Assembly: GCF_052180275.1 (NCBI RefSeq)
Contig: NZ_CP197465.1
Coordinates: 6,510,001 to 6,574,000 of the forward strand
Source of the DNA: Kumtagia sp052180275
GTDB lineage: Bacteria > Pseudomonadota > Alphaproteobacteria > Rhizobiales > Rhizobiaceae
Reading direction: 5' to 3'
Length of the DNA stretch: 64,000 nucleotides
Both the position numbers and the translations under genes were made by a program. Shown piece after piece: positions 43,262 to 54,593 of the stretch; within the stretch, counting starts at the first letter, position 1, and each line of letters opens with the position of its first letter. The notes below the pieces were generated by a model. That model did no database searches, was not told where the DNA came from, and saw nothing but the letters and a program-made list of their open reading frames with translations.

Positions 43262-44530
43262 TCAGTCCGCCGCCGGCGCGGCCGGATATTGCTGGACGAC
43301 GCCGCCGCGGACGAGTTGCTCGACCTCGTCGGGGCCGTATCCGAGCACCTCGCCGAGTACCCGCGCCGTGTCCTCGCCGAGCATGGGCGGCGCCTTGTAG
43401 CGAGCGTCGCGCTGGGCGCTGAGACCTTGAGCCGGACGGACAAGCGAGACCGGGCCGAGATGATCGCTCTGCAGCGTCTGCACGACGCCGCGCGCCTGGA
43501 CGGTCGGGCTTTCGAACGCTTCCGGCACCGATTTGACCTCGCCGGCCGGGACGCCATGGCGCAGGCACGCCTGCATCCAGTGGCCGCGCGTGTTGCTGCG
43601 GAAGACCTCTCCCAGCATGGCAAGCAGCCCGTCGCGATTGACGGCGCGGGCTGCCGCCGTCGTGTAGAGCGGATTCTTCGGCAGTTCGGGAAGATCCAGG
43701 ATGCTTTCGCACAGGATCGCGAACTGCTTGTCGTTGCCCACCGCCAGAGCGAAGCTGCCGTCCGAGCATTCGCAGATCTGATAGGGAACGACGTTCGGAT
43801 GAGCATTGCCGTAACGGCGCGGAATGACGCCGGCGTTGAGATAGCCGCTCCCCACATTGATCAGTGTGTTCAACGCGCATTCCAGCAGCGAGATGTCGAC
43901 ATACTGGCCCTGCCCGGTCTGCTGCCGCTGGTAGAGCGCCGCCAAAACGGACTGCACCGACACCATGCCGGCGATGATGTCCGTCATGGCGACACCGATG
44001 CGCTGCGGCTCGCCGTCGACCGGGCCGGTAATCGACATCAGCCCGCTTTCGGCCTGGACAACAAAATCATAACCCGGCCGGTCCCATTCCGGGCCGGTCT
44101 GGCCGTAACCGGAGATCGAGCAGTAGATGATCTGAGGATTGAGAGCCTTCAGGGTCTCGTAGTCGATCTTCAGGCGCTGCACGGTGCCGGGGCGGAAGTT
44201 CTCGACGACGACGTCGGCCTTCGCCGCCAGGCGATGGATGATCTCCAGCCCCCTCGGGTCCTTGAGGTTCACCGCGATGCTCGACTTGCCGCGATTGGCG
44301 CAGAGGTAGTAGGTGCTGACACCCTTATAGCTTGGAACCGACCAGGCGCGGGTATCGTCGCCGCCGTCGACGTTCTCGATCTTCCAGACCTCGGCGCCGA
44401 GATCCGCCAGGCTCATGGTTGCCCAAGGCCCGGCCAGGACGCGCGAGAGATCGAGCACCTTTATCCCGGCAAGCGGCAGCCCGGCGGATAGCGGAGCGCC
44501 GGCATTGCCTCCATCAGCGATATTCGACAT
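43262..44530 (-). CDS. CaiB/BaiF family III CoA-transferase
   Basis: A 422-residue family III CoA-transferase. LAGIKVLDLSRVLAGPWATM opens the fold. ADLGAEVWKIENVDGGDDTR contains the typical 'LGADVIKIE' motif. CANRGKSSIAVNLKDPRG and VENFRPGTVQRLKIDY follow, and GYDFVVQAESGLMSITG carries the catalytic-site Asp/Glu region. Such enzymes move CoA between acyl groups such as oxalyl, succinyl or carnitine derivatives. The ATG at 44530 is 39 bases after the dppF stop, so the gene is last in the ABC operon. It probably activates or recycles the acid product of the imported substrate. Donor and acceptor cannot be read. Confidence 0.88.
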   Translation of the reverse strand: MSNIADGGNAGAPLSAGLPLAGIKVLDLSRVLAGPWATMSLADLGAEVWKIENVDGGDDTRAWSVPSYKGVSTYYLCANRGKSSIAVNLKDPRGLEIIHRLAAKADVVVENFRPGTVQRLKIDYETLKALNPQIIYCSISGYGQTGPEWDRPGYDFVVQAESGLMSITGPVDGEPQRIGVAMTDIIAGMVSVQSVLAALYQRQQTGQGQYVDISLLECALNTLINVGSGYLNAGVIPRRYGNAHPNVVPYQICECSDGSFALAVGNDKQFAILCESILDLPELPKNPLYTTAAARAVNRDGLLAMLGEVFRSNTRGHWMQACLRHGVPAGEVKSVPEAFESPTVQARGVVQTLQSDHLGPVSLVRPAQGLSAQRDARYKAPPMLGEDTARVLGEVLGYGPDEVEQLVRGGVVQQYPAAPAAD

Positions 44531-44569
44531 CGGTCTTCGGATCCTTGCATAAAAGGTATCGGCCCGCGG

Positions 44570-45596
44570 TCAGCCCGCGAGCGCGCTGTCGACCGGTCCT
44601 GGAAAATGGCATGCGGCGTGATGCCCCGGCTCGATCTCGACGAGGGGCGGCTTTATCTCGGCGCACTTGTCCTGCACCTTGAAGCAGCGCGTGCGGAACG
44701 GACATCCCGACGGCGGGTCGATGGGGCTGGGCACGTCGCCCTGCAGCAGGATCTGCTTGCGATTGCGCTCCAGAGCGGGGTCGGCGACGGGAACGGCCGA
44801 CATCAATGCCTGGGTATAGGGATGGAGCGGCCGGGCGTAGAGCTTGCCCGCCGGAGCGACCTCGACGAAGCGCCCGAGATACATCACCGCGACCTGATGC
44901 GAGATGTGCCGCACGACGGACAGATCGTGGGCGACGAAGACATAGGCCGTCCGCATCTTCTCCTGTATCTCGCGCAGCAGGTTGAGCACCCCCGCCTGAA
45001 CGGAAACGTCGAGCGCCGAGACCGGCTCATCGAGCACGAGGACTTCCGGCTTCAGGGCCAGCGCGCGGGCGATGACGACGCGCTGCCGCTGACCGCCCGA
45101 CAATTGGTGCGGATAACGCTCGCCATAGGCGGCAGGCAGGCTGACGAGATCGAGCATCTCCAGCACCCGCTCGCCGCGCTGCGCGCGCGTCATGTCGGTT
45201 ATACGCAGCGGCTCGGCGATGTTGTCCTTGATGCGCATGCGCGGATGCAGCGAGCCGTAGGGATCCTGGAACACCAGTTGCAGATGGCGGCGCATCTGGC
45301 GCATCTCGGCCGCGCCGAGCGCGACCACGTTCACGCCGTTCACCTCCACGCTGCCCGCGGTCGGCTCGATCAGCCGCAGCAGGCAGCGCCCCAGTGTGGA
45401 CTTGCCACAGCCCGATTCGCCGACAAGGCCGAGCGTTTCGCCACGCTTGAGGTCGAACGACACGTCGTCGACGGCCTTGAGCTGGCCGACTTCGCGACGG
45501 ATCACCGCGCCTCCCATTATGGGGAACACTTTCCGCAGGCCCCTCACCGAAAGGGCGACCTTCTCGCCCGCAGCATCGGGCCGACTATCCATCGTC

Positions 45597-45604
<8 letters not shown>
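44570..45604 (-). CDS. Oligopeptide-type ABC transporter ATPase (DppF/OppF type)
   Basis: A 344-residue ATPase. Walker A GESGCGKST, signature YPHQLSGGQRQRVVIARALA, Walker B LVLDEPVSALD and a Cys-containing C-terminal oligo_HPY-like zinc region (CPFRTRCFKVQDKCAEI, with four Cys including CHF near the end) mark it as the DppF-type subunit. It overlaps the preceding dppD gene by eight bases, and an alternative in-frame ATG at 45592 is possible. With DppD it powers the importer encoded by the same operon, which has permeases DppB and DppC and probably uses the binding protein at 36003. Confidence 0.9.
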
Positions 45605-46654
<1,050 letters not shown>

Positions 46655-46658
<4 letters not shown>

Positions 46659-47500
46659 TTCGAGGACCTCGGGTCAAAGTAGTCGCGCAGGCCGTCACCG
46701 ATGAAATTGAAGCCGAGAACCGCCGTCAGGATGGCCAGGCCCGGTCCGAGCGCGATCCACCAGTTGTAGAAATACGTGGCGCCATCGGAAATCATCGCAC
46801 CCCATTCCGGAGTGGGCGGCGTGGCACCCAGACCGATGAAGCTCAGCGAGGCGGCAAGCAGGATGACCTGCCCCAGATCCATCGTCGCGCTGATCAGCAC
46901 CGGGGTCCAGCAAAGCGGGAGAATATGTTTGGTGAGGATGCGAAAGTTGCCGGCGCCGGCCGCGACGGCGGCCTCGACGTGCTCCCGCTCGCGCACCTCG
47001 AGGACCTGCGCGCGCATCAGCCGCGCATAGACCGGCCACCATACGACGACCATCGCGATCGCGGCGTTACCGAGGCCGGGGCCGAGCGAAGCGGCGACAG
47101 CCATCGCCAGCAGGATGGGAGGAAAGGAAAGCGTGACGTCGACAAGCCGCATGATCGCGGCGCCGACGAGGCCGCCTCTGTAGCCGGCGATTGCACCCGC
47201 CGCCGAGCCGATCAGCACGGCGCTGACCACCACGATGAAAGCGATCGGCAGGGAATGCTGCGCGCCATAGATTGTCCTCGACAGGACATCGCGGCCCAGC
47301 GCATCGGTGCCGAGCAGGAAGGAGGAATTGGGCGGCTGCAGGCGGCGACCTGCAAGACTAAGTGGATCGTGCGACGCGATCAGCGAGGGGAACAGCGTTG
47401 CGACCAGCCAGAAAAGCAGCACGACGACGCCGATGATGAAGCTTGGCGTGGCCCATGACGGAAGGCTGAACCGGGTCGATACTCTTTGAGCGATGGCCAC
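46655..47500 (-). CDS. Oligopeptide-type ABC transporter permease (DppC type)
   Basis: A 281-residue permease starting from GTG at 47500, six bases after GGAG. It has an N-terminal helix (FIIGVVVLLFWLVATLFPSL), then the LLGTDALGRDVLSRTIYGAQ motif typical of DppC/OppC, and the EAA loop VEAAVAAGAGNFRILTKHIL. Five further helices follow. It forms the inner-membrane pore with the DppB-type permease, whose stop is 11 bases upstream. Transport direction is import, as in all members of this family. Confidence 0.92.
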
Positions 47501-47511
47501 TGCGGTCTCCG

Positions 47512-48525
<1,014 letters not shown>

Positions 48526-48608
48526 CGATGTCCCATCGGTTGTTGCCCTCTGGCGGAGCAATGCCTCGCAACAATATTGACAAGGCCGGTAACGCGCGTC
48601 AATAGAAA

Positions 48609-48630
48609 TGAAATTAAGTTCCAAATTTGA
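48609..48630. promoter_or_regulatory. Putative IclR-type operator between dppB and iclR genes
   Basis: TGAAATTAAGTTCCA (48609-48623) matches TGAAATTAAATTCCA at 33262 in 14 of 15 bases. Downstream it includes CAAATTTG, an 8-bp palindrome (48622-48629). It lies between two divergent genes: the permease operon (start 48525) and the IclR gene (start 48708). It is a likely autoregulatory site that also controls the permease operon. Confidence 0.55.
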
Positions 48631-48707
48631 GCAGCGTCGAGATTCGACCTGACGGAACCAACAGGGTGAGCAAGGCCCAAAGGCCTTGAGTGTCGGAAGG
48701 GAGGACC

Positions 48708-49553
48708 ATGCGTAAGCGTAACAGCCCCGTCGACGTCACGTCCGACCAGGATGGCGGCAAGCACTCCGTGGCGCTGCTGCGGGGGTTGCAGATCCTGCGC
48801 GCCTTCACGCCCGCCGACGCGTCTCTCGGCAATCAGGAACTGATCGAGCGCACCGGCCTGCCCAAGGCTACCGTATCGCGCCTGACATACACGCTGCTCG
48901 GTCTCGGCTATCTCAACTACGATTCGGCGCTGGGACGCTACAGCATCGGTCCCGCCACGGTCTCGCTCGGCTATTCCGGGCTGAGCACCAGCGCGGTGGT
49001 CTACATGGCCAAGCCGCTGATGCAGGCGCTGGCCGTCGAGACCGGCGTAGCCGTCGCCATGGGCATGCGGGACGGCCTCGAGATGGTCTACGTCGCAAAT
49101 CAACGCCCGGAAACGCCGGTCACGCTGCGGCTGAATGTGGGGTCGCACCTGCCCATCTGGAAGACCTCGATGGGACTGGCCTATCTGGCCGCCATGAACG
49201 AGGGGGCGCGCGACATGGTCATCCGCAGGCTCGTCGAAGCCAATCCCGCCACCAGCGACACGATCCTGCGCGCCATCGAGCGCGGCCTCGAAAGTTATGC
49301 CCGCCACGGCTTCGTCACCTCGTTTGGCGACTGGTACAGCTACATCAACGCGGTCGGCGTGCCTTTCATGCCGACCGACGGCTCGCAGCTGGTGGCGTTC
49401 ACCTGCGGCGGCATCAAGGATCTCGCGCCGGTCGACGAATGCCTGTCCAGCTTCGCGCCCAAGCTCAAAAACCTGCTGGCAGAGCTTCAGGGTCGCCTGA
49501 CGGGCGCTATTCCGCCATCCGGTCAACATCAGATAACGCGGGCGGCCCAGTAA
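48708..49553 (+). CDS. IclR-family transcriptional regulator
   Basis: A protein of about 281 residues with an N-terminal winged helix (SVALLRGLQILRAFTPADAS, then LIERTGLPKATVSRLTYTLL as helix-turn-helix) and a C-terminal effector domain (YMAKPLMQALAVETGVAVAM and ARHGFVTSFGDWYSYINAVG). The ATG at 48708 is preceded by GGGAGG; a GTG at 48690 has no site. It is divergent from the permease operon, and E2-like and acyl-CoA dehydrogenase genes follow in the same direction, so it probably regulates the whole set through the repeated TGAAATTAA-TTCCA motif. The effector is unknown. Confidence 0.9.
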   Translation: MRKRNSPVDVTSDQDGGKHSVALLRGLQILRAFTPADASLGNQELIERTGLPKATVSRLTYTLLGLGYLNYDSALGRYSIGPATVSLGYSGLSTSAVVYMAKPLMQALAVETGVAVAMGMRDGLEMVYVANQRPETPVTLRLNVGSHLPIWKTSMGLAYLAAMNEGARDMVIRRLVEANPATSDTILRAIERGLESYARHGFVTSFGDWYSYINAVGVPFMPTDGSQLVAFTCGGIKDLAPVDECLSSFAPKLKNLLAELQGRLTGAIPPSGQHQITRAAQ

Positions 49554-49581
49554 GGGATCGCCGGCGCAGGGTAATCGTCCA

Positions 49582-50850
49582 ATGCCTATTGCCGTCATCT
49601 TTCCGAAGGTCAGCTTGGAAACGGACATGGGCTCCATAGCCCGCTGGCTCAAGGATGACGGCGCGCCGGTCAAGCAGGGCGACCCGCTGTTCGAGATCGA
49701 CAACGACAAGGCCGCGGTGGAGGTGGAAGCCACAGCATCCGGCATCGTGGTGCATGGCCGCCAGGCCGGCGACGAGATCCAGGTCGGCGAGGTTGTCGGC
49801 CAGATCCTCCTGCCCGGCGAACAGCCCGTCGGCGAGGCCAGCCCGCCCCAGGTGAAACCCGCGGCCTCCCGCACCGGCGTTGCGGTGCGGGATGTGGCGC
49901 CGCCGGCGCCTGCCGCCACATCCTCGCGCGTTATCGCCACACCGCTGGCACGCCGCATCGCCGCACGGCGCGAGATCGACCTCTCTGCCATTCGCGGCTC
50001 CGGCCCGCGCGGACGCATCCAGAAGCGCGACCTCCTCGACCTGCCCACCCCGGCGCCGAAGGCATCTGCCACCCACACCCCGCATCTGCACGCCGCCTGG
50101 CTGCAGCGGGAAGGCACCAGGACCGTCACCGCCCTTCACGGCTTCGCCTCCGACCACAATGCCTGGCGGAGCCTGCTGGCCGCCGGCCGGCCCGGCGGGC
50201 GCCTGCTTGCCATCGACCTTCCCGGCCATGGACGATCGCCGCTGGTCGTGCCCGAAGACCTGGACGCCATCTGCGAAATGGTCGAGGCGCAACTGGCGCT
50301 GGAGGGCGTGGACGCGACCACGCTCGTGGCACACTCCTTCGGCGCTGCGGTCGCCGCCAGGCTGGCCATCCGCGGCTTCGTGGCGGTGCGGTCGCTGCTT
50401 CTGCTGGCACCCGCCGGCCTCGGCCCGGAAATCCGACTGGAGTTCCTGAAGGGCTTCGTCGCCGCAAAACAGGCGTCGAGCCTGCTGCCCTGGCTGAACG
50501 AACTCGTCTCCGATCCGAACGTCATCTCACAAGCCTTCGTCCGGGTGGTGGAGGAGCAGCGCAGGAACGAAGACCTTTCGCGGACGCTGAACCAGTTTGC
50601 CCAGCACTATTTCTGCGACGGCACGCAGACCTTCTCGATCCGCTCCGACCTGGAGCGGCTGCGGATACCGGTGCGCATGATCTTCGGCACCGAAGATCGC
50701 ATCATCCCATTCACCCATGCCCGCGCGCTGCCTGGCCGTGTCGGGCTGCACGCATTCCCGCGATGCGGGCACCTGCCCTATGTGGAGCAGCCGGAACTGA
50801 CCCTTTCGATCCTCAACGAGATGCTTACCCTCGGCTATGCCGAGACGTGA
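49582..50850 (+). CDS. Lipoyl domain, E3-binding domain and alpha/beta hydrolase fusion (AcoC-like)
   Basis: A 422-residue protein in three parts. Residues 1-80 are a lipoyl domain with the lipoylated Lys in EIDNDKAAVEV. Residues about 115-155 are a peripheral-subunit-binding motif (ATPLARRIAARREIDLSAIR, then GSGPRGRI). Residues about 165-420 are an alpha/beta hydrolase (TALHGFASDHNAW, nucleophile in VAHSFGAA, closing CGHLPYVEQPE). The 2-oxoacid acyltransferase catalytic domain is absent, so this is the AcoC-type chain of acetoin-like complexes rather than a normal E2. It starts 28 bases after iclR. It is the only lipoyl carrier in the window and therefore the probable partner of the fused E1 at 33796. 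Confidence 0.88.
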   Translation: MPIAVIFPKVSLETDMGSIARWLKDDGAPVKQGDPLFEIDNDKAAVEVEATASGIVVHGRQAGDEIQVGEVVGQILLPGEQPVGEASPPQVKPAASRTGVAVRDVAPPAPAATSSRVIATPLARRIAARREIDLSAIRGSGPRGRIQKRDLLDLPTPAPKASATHTPHLHAAWLQREGTRTVTALHGFASDHNAWRSLLAAGRPGGRLLAIDLPGHGRSPLVVPEDLDAICEMVEAQLALEGVDATTLVAHSFGAAVAARLAIRGFVAVRSLLLLAPAGLGPEIRLEFLKGFVAAKQASSLLPWLNELVSDPNVISQAFVRVVEEQRRNEDLSRTLNQFAQHYFCDGTQTFSIRSDLERLRIPVRMIFGTEDRIIPFTHARALPGRVGLHAFPRCGHLPYVEQPELTLSILNEMLTLGYAET

Positions 50851-50927
50851 GGCGGCCCGCGCGTGCCGGCTGCGATCCTGCGGACCGGCGCGGCAGCCAA
50901 AACGATCCCTGTAGCAGGCACCAGCCC

Positions 50928-52088
50928 ATGGCACTCGACGCAGACATTTTCGACCAGCTTCTCCACACCATCCGCCGCTTTGTGAAGGAACGCCTCGTTC
51001 CGCTGGAATTTGACGTCGCCCGCAACGACCGCATCCCCGACGGGATCCGGCAGGAGATGCGGGATCTCGGACTGTTCGGCCTCTCCATCCCGGTGGAATT
51101 CGGCGGGCTCGGCCTCAACATGGAGGAGGAAGCCCGCATCGCCTTCGAACTCGGGCTGACCTCCCCGGCCTTTCGTTCGGTGATCGGCACCAACAACGGC
51201 ATCGGTTCGCAGGGCCTGGTGATGGACGGAACGGAGGCGCAGAAGACGGCTTATCTACCGCGCCTGGCGACCGGCGAGATCATCAGCTCCTTTGCGCTGA
51301 CCGAGCCCGAGGCGGGCTCGGACGCCAGTTCCATCCGCACCAGCGCCCGCCGCGACGGAGACGGCTATGTGCTGAACGGCACCAAGCGCTTCATCACCAA
51401 CGCACCCTATGCCGGCCTGTTCACCGTGTTCGCCCGCACCGAGGCCGAGGGCAAGCCGGAGGGCAGCGTGACCGCGTTTCTGGTGGAGGCCGGAACGCCC
51501 GGCCTGTCGCTTGGCAAGGTCGACAAGAAGATGGGGCAAGCCGGTTCGCACACCTGCGACGTGATCTTCGAGAACTGCCGCGTGCCGGTCTCCGCGGTCC
51601 TCGGCGGCAAGGAAGGCCAGGGCTTCAAGACGGCGATGAAGGTCCTTGATCGCGGCCGGCTTCACATTTCCGCCTTTTGCGTAGGCGTGGCGGAACGGCT
51701 GATCGCCGACAGCCTGGCCTACGCCGTGCAGCGCAAACAGTTCGGCCAGCCCATCGCGGAGTTCCAGCTGATCCAGGCGATGCTGGCTGATAGCCGGGCC
51801 GAATCCTATGCGGCGCGCTGCATGGTGCTGGAAACAGCGCGGGCCAAGGATCGCGACGAGAATGTCTCGACCGAAGCGGCCTGCTGCAAGATGTTTGCCA
51901 GCGAAATGGTCGGGCGGGTGGCGGACCGCGCGGTGCAGATCCATGGCGGCGCGGGATATATGGAGGAATACGGGATCGAGCGCGCGTATCGCGACGTGCG
52001 GCTGTTCCGCATCTATGAGGGAACGACGCAGATCCAGCAGATCCTGATCGCGCGCAACATGATCCGGGAAGCGGCGGCTTCGGCCTGA
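50928..52088 (+). CDS. Acyl-CoA dehydrogenase
   Basis: A 386-residue flavoenzyme. SSFALTEPEAGSDASSIRTS binds FAD and substrate. DRGRLHISAFCVGVAERLIA, AVQRKQFGQPIAEFQLIQAM and VQIHGGAGYMEEYGIERAYR, then RIYEGTTQIQQILIARNMI, complete the fold. The catalytic base is most likely the Glu of the YEGT motif. It introduces a 2,3 double bond into an acyl-CoA with electron transfer to ETF. The ATG at 50928 is 77 bases after the AcoC-like gene; the frame runs open upstream to 50763 within that gene. It may process the acyl-CoA released by the E1/lipoyl system. Chain specificity is unknown. Confidence 0.92.
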   Translation: MALDADIFDQLLHTIRRFVKERLVPLEFDVARNDRIPDGIRQEMRDLGLFGLSIPVEFGGLGLNMEEEARIAFELGLTSPAFRSVIGTNNGIGSQGLVMDGTEAQKTAYLPRLATGEIISSFALTEPEAGSDASSIRTSARRDGDGYVLNGTKRFITNAPYAGLFTVFARTEAEGKPEGSVTAFLVEAGTPGLSLGKVDKKMGQAGSHTCDVIFENCRVPVSAVLGGKEGQGFKTAMKVLDRGRLHISAFCVGVAERLIADSLAYAVQRKQFGQPIAEFQLIQAMLADSRAESYAARCMVLETARAKDRDENVSTEAACCKMFASEMVGRVADRAVQIHGGAGYMEEYGIERAYRDVRLFRIYEGTTQIQQILIARNMIREAAASA

Positions 52089-52188
52089 GGCCCCTGCCGC
52101 GCGACAGAACCATTCCCGCCGGCATTGCGCGCAGGCTCAAGGCCGGGCAGCCGGATGTGGCTGCCCAAAGGAATCGGTACCGCTGCAG

Positions 52189-52212
52189 TGAAATCGAATA
52201 AATTATCATTTG
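52189..52212 (+). promoter_or_regulatory. AT-rich motif before the second TetR gene
   Basis: TGAAATCGAATAAATTATCA (52189-52208) resembles TGAAAATCGAATTTTCTATC with A following (52954-52974): both contain TGAAA(A)TCGAAT, and TATCA follows a few bases later. They flank the TetR gene on both sides, so they may be autoregulatory and target operators. The evidence is only the shared pattern. Confidence 0.4.
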
Positions 52213-52269
52213 CAAAGCACCGCCTGCCCGCCGTACCGTGACCTGATTGCAAGCATGGAGGCCGGCCCG

Positions 52270-52956
52270 ATGCAGGGCGAGCGGCAGATGAGGAACCGGG
52301 GCATCAAGCGCGTCCATGACCTTCTGGACGCGACCGAGTTCCTGCTGGCGGAGAAGAGCAACGAGGATGTCAGCCTCGCACAGATCGCCGATCACGCCGG
52401 CATACCGCTTGCATCCGTCTACCATTTCTTCCCCAACAGGAACGCCGCCTTCGTCGCTCTCGCGAGGCGCTTCAACGAGCATTTCTACCGCCTCGCCATC
52501 GAGCCGATGAACCCGCCGCCCGCCTCATGGCAGGAGGTGGTCGCCACCAAGCAGCGGAACGGAGCGGCCTTCCTGAATGCGCATCCGGCGGCCCTGCGCC
52601 TGTTCCTGGGGGCCGGCGTAAGCGTCGACGTCCGCGCCACGGACTGGGCCGGCAACGAGGCCGTGGCCCGCTCACGCGTCAGGCTGCTGGAGGCCTATTT
52701 CCACCTGCCCTACATACGCGACTTCCAGACCAAGATCGCCGTGGCGCTGGCCCAGCAGGACGGCATATGGGCGTTTTCCTATGGCCGCTTCGGCTGTATC
52801 ACGCCCGAGATGGTCGCCGCTTCGGCGGAAGCGTCCGTCTCCTATCTGCGCATCTATCTTCCGGGACACCTCGAACCGAGGGATGCCGACCCGCAGTCCC
52901 TGTCGGCCATAGATGTACTGGCGGCAGACGACTCGAACAGCGAAGATTGTCGTTGA
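52270..52956 (+). CDS. TetR-family transcriptional regulator (paralogue 2)
   Basis: A 228-residue regulator. The DNA-binding motif is VSLAQIADHAGIPLASVYHF (followed by FPNRNAAFVALA). The C-terminal domain has HPAALRLFLGAGVSVDVR and YLRIYLPGHLEPRD, clearly paralogous to the TetR protein at 42301. The ATG at 52270 is preceded eight bases earlier by GGAGG; in-frame ATGs exist at 52210 and 52255, and the latter starts within that site. It lies directly before the class III transaminase gene, which begins 52 bases after its stop, so the pair may form a unit. Related AT-rich motifs lie on both sides of it. Confidence 0.86.
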   Translation: MQGERQMRNRGIKRVHDLLDATEFLLAEKSNEDVSLAQIADHAGIPLASVYHFFPNRNAAFVALARRFNEHFYRLAIEPMNPPPASWQEVVATKQRNGAAFLNAHPAALRLFLGAGVSVDVRATDWAGNEAVARSRVRLLEAYFHLPYIRDFQTKIAVALAQQDGIWAFSYGRFGCITPEMVAASAEASVSYLRIYLPGHLEPRDADPQSLSAIDVLAADDSNSEDCR

Positions 52957-52978
52957 AAATCGAATTTTCTATCAATAG
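52954..52978 (+). promoter_or_regulatory. Palindromic motif before the class III transaminase gene
   Basis: GAAAATCGAATTTTC (52955-52969) is a perfect palindrome with a three-base centre, overlapping the TetR stop codon and lying 39 bases before the transaminase start. With the related motif at 52189 it suggests that this TetR controls itself and the transaminase. The interpretation is weak without a search of other promoters. Confidence 0.45.
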
Positions 52979-53007
52979 GATTTGACCATCTCTCTCCCAG
53001 CCAGCCG

Positions 53008-54402
53008 ATGGGTCTCATCATGCCGTCCAATATGACCGATACCAACGCGACGGATCTCGCGTATCACCTGCACTCCCAGACCAATCCGCAGGCGCTGTCG
53101 CGCGAAGGCGCCTATGTCGTCGTCAAGGGCGACGGGCCTCACGTCATCGACGAAAGCGGCAAGCGCTATATCGACGCCATGGCCGGGCTGTGGTGCGCGT
53201 CGCTGGGCTTTAACAACGCACGGCTCGGACGGGCCGCGGCCGCGCAGTACGAGCAGCTCGGCTATTATCACAGCTTCTACGGGCGCACGAACCCGCAAGC
53301 CGCGGCGCTTAGCAAGAAGCTTGTCGAAGTGACGGGCATGAAAGACGGTAAGACGTTCTTCGTCACCTCCGGGTCCGAGGCCAACGAGACGATGGTGAAG
53401 CTTGCCTGGCTCTACCATGCCGGGCGCGGCAAGCCGACAAAGCGCAAGATCATCGCACGCGACCGTTCCTTCCACGGGTCGACGATCGTGGCCAGCTCGA
53501 TGTGCGGCCTGGAAATGATGCACCGGGAGTTCGGCCTGCCGCTGTCGGGCTTCCTCCACACGCTGCATCCGAACAGCTACCGCGTCCGCCAGAAGGGCGA
53601 GAGCGAAGCCGATTTCGTGACGCGTCTGGCGGCCGAGCTCGAGAACATGATCGTCCGCGAGGGACCCGACAGCATCGCCGCCTTCATCGCCGAGCCGGTG
53701 ATGGCCGCTGGCGGCATCCTGCCGCCGCCGCAAGGCTATTTCCCGGCCATCCAGAAGGTTCTGGCGAAGTACGACATCCTTTGCCTCGACGACGAGGTCG
53801 TGTGCGGCTTCGGCCGGACGGGCAACTGGTTCGGTCGCGAGACGGTCGGCATGGTGCCCGACATGATGTCGCTCGCCAAGGGCATCACCTCGTCCTACTT
53901 CCCGCTCGCCGCGGTGGTCGTCTCGCCGAAAATCGTCGAGGCGGTCGAGCGCTACAACGAGGCCGGCACGTCCTTCGGCCATGGCTTCACCAATGCGGCG
54001 CACCCGGTGGGCGCGGCGGTGGCCGCCGAAACCGTGGCGATCTACGAGGAGGAGGATATCGTCGGCCGCGTGCGCAAGATGGGGCCGCTCCTGCGCGAAC
54101 GGCTGAAGCAGGCGACGGACGGCTCGCCCATCGTCGGCGACCTGCGCGGGGTGGGGCTGATGTACGGCGTCGAACTGGTCGAGGATCCTTCCACCGGCGC
54201 GCCTTTCGCGCCGGCGCGTCTGATCGGCGCACAGCTTGCCGCCAGAGCCTACGAGCACGGCCTGGTAGTTCGCGCCATGCGCGATACGATCGGCTTCTGC
54301 CCGCCCCTCATCATCGATGAGAAGGACATAGAGGAGATCGGCGGCAAGCTGGAAAAGGCGCTGCGCGACACCGAAAAGGCCGTCAGAGAAAAGAGCATCT
54401 AG
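53008..54402 (+). CDS. Class III (omega) aminotransferase
   Basis: A 464-residue fold-type I PLP enzyme. GSEANETMVKLAWLYHAGRG is the cofactor-proximal helix, CLDDEVVCGFGRTGNWFG the Asp-containing strand, and SLAKGITSSYFPL contains the PLP lysine (Lys291). Length and motifs match omega-amino-acid:pyruvate transaminases (beta-alanine, GABA and related amines). It would convert an omega-amine to an aldehyde that the semialdehyde dehydrogenase at 56865 could oxidise. Several in-frame ATGs (53008, 53020, 53032) occur with no strong ribosome site, so the start is uncertain. It is probably regulated by the TetR gene immediately upstream. Confidence 0.91.
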   Translation: MGLIMPSNMTDTNATDLAYHLHSQTNPQALSREGAYVVVKGDGPHVIDESGKRYIDAMAGLWCASLGFNNARLGRAAAAQYEQLGYYHSFYGRTNPQAAALSKKLVEVTGMKDGKTFFVTSGSEANETMVKLAWLYHAGRGKPTKRKIIARDRSFHGSTIVASSMCGLEMMHREFGLPLSGFLHTLHPNSYRVRQKGESEADFVTRLAAELENMIVREGPDSIAAFIAEPVMAAGGILPPPQGYFPAIQKVLAKYDILCLDDEVVCGFGRTGNWFGRETVGMVPDMMSLAKGITSSYFPLAAVVVSPKIVEAVERYNEAGTSFGHGFTNAAHPVGAAVAAETVAIYEEEDIVGRVRKMGPLLRERLKQATDGSPIVGDLRGVGLMYGVELVEDPSTGAPFAPARLIGAQLAARAYEHGLVVRAMRDTIGFCPPLIIDEKDIEEIGGKLEKALRDTEKAVREKSI

Positions 54403-54593
54403 AGCCGGCCGGCGAAGGCCAAACGCGGTTTGCGCGCCGTTGAACCGCCAGGGACAATGACAAAAAGCGCTTCCCGGGTCCGGTATAGACCCGGAGCGCC
54501 ACCGGCGGCCTCATCCGGTGCTGCCCCTCCCTGCCCTCATCCTCCCTGGAAGCGGTTGCCGCACGGGCCGCTCTCCGATCGAAGGCAGCACGC

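Noticed and set aside
43289..44491. A 400-residue plus-strand frame opposite the CoA-transferase
   Set aside because: Antisense shadow with no recognisable domain; the CoA-transferase motifs are complete on the other strand.
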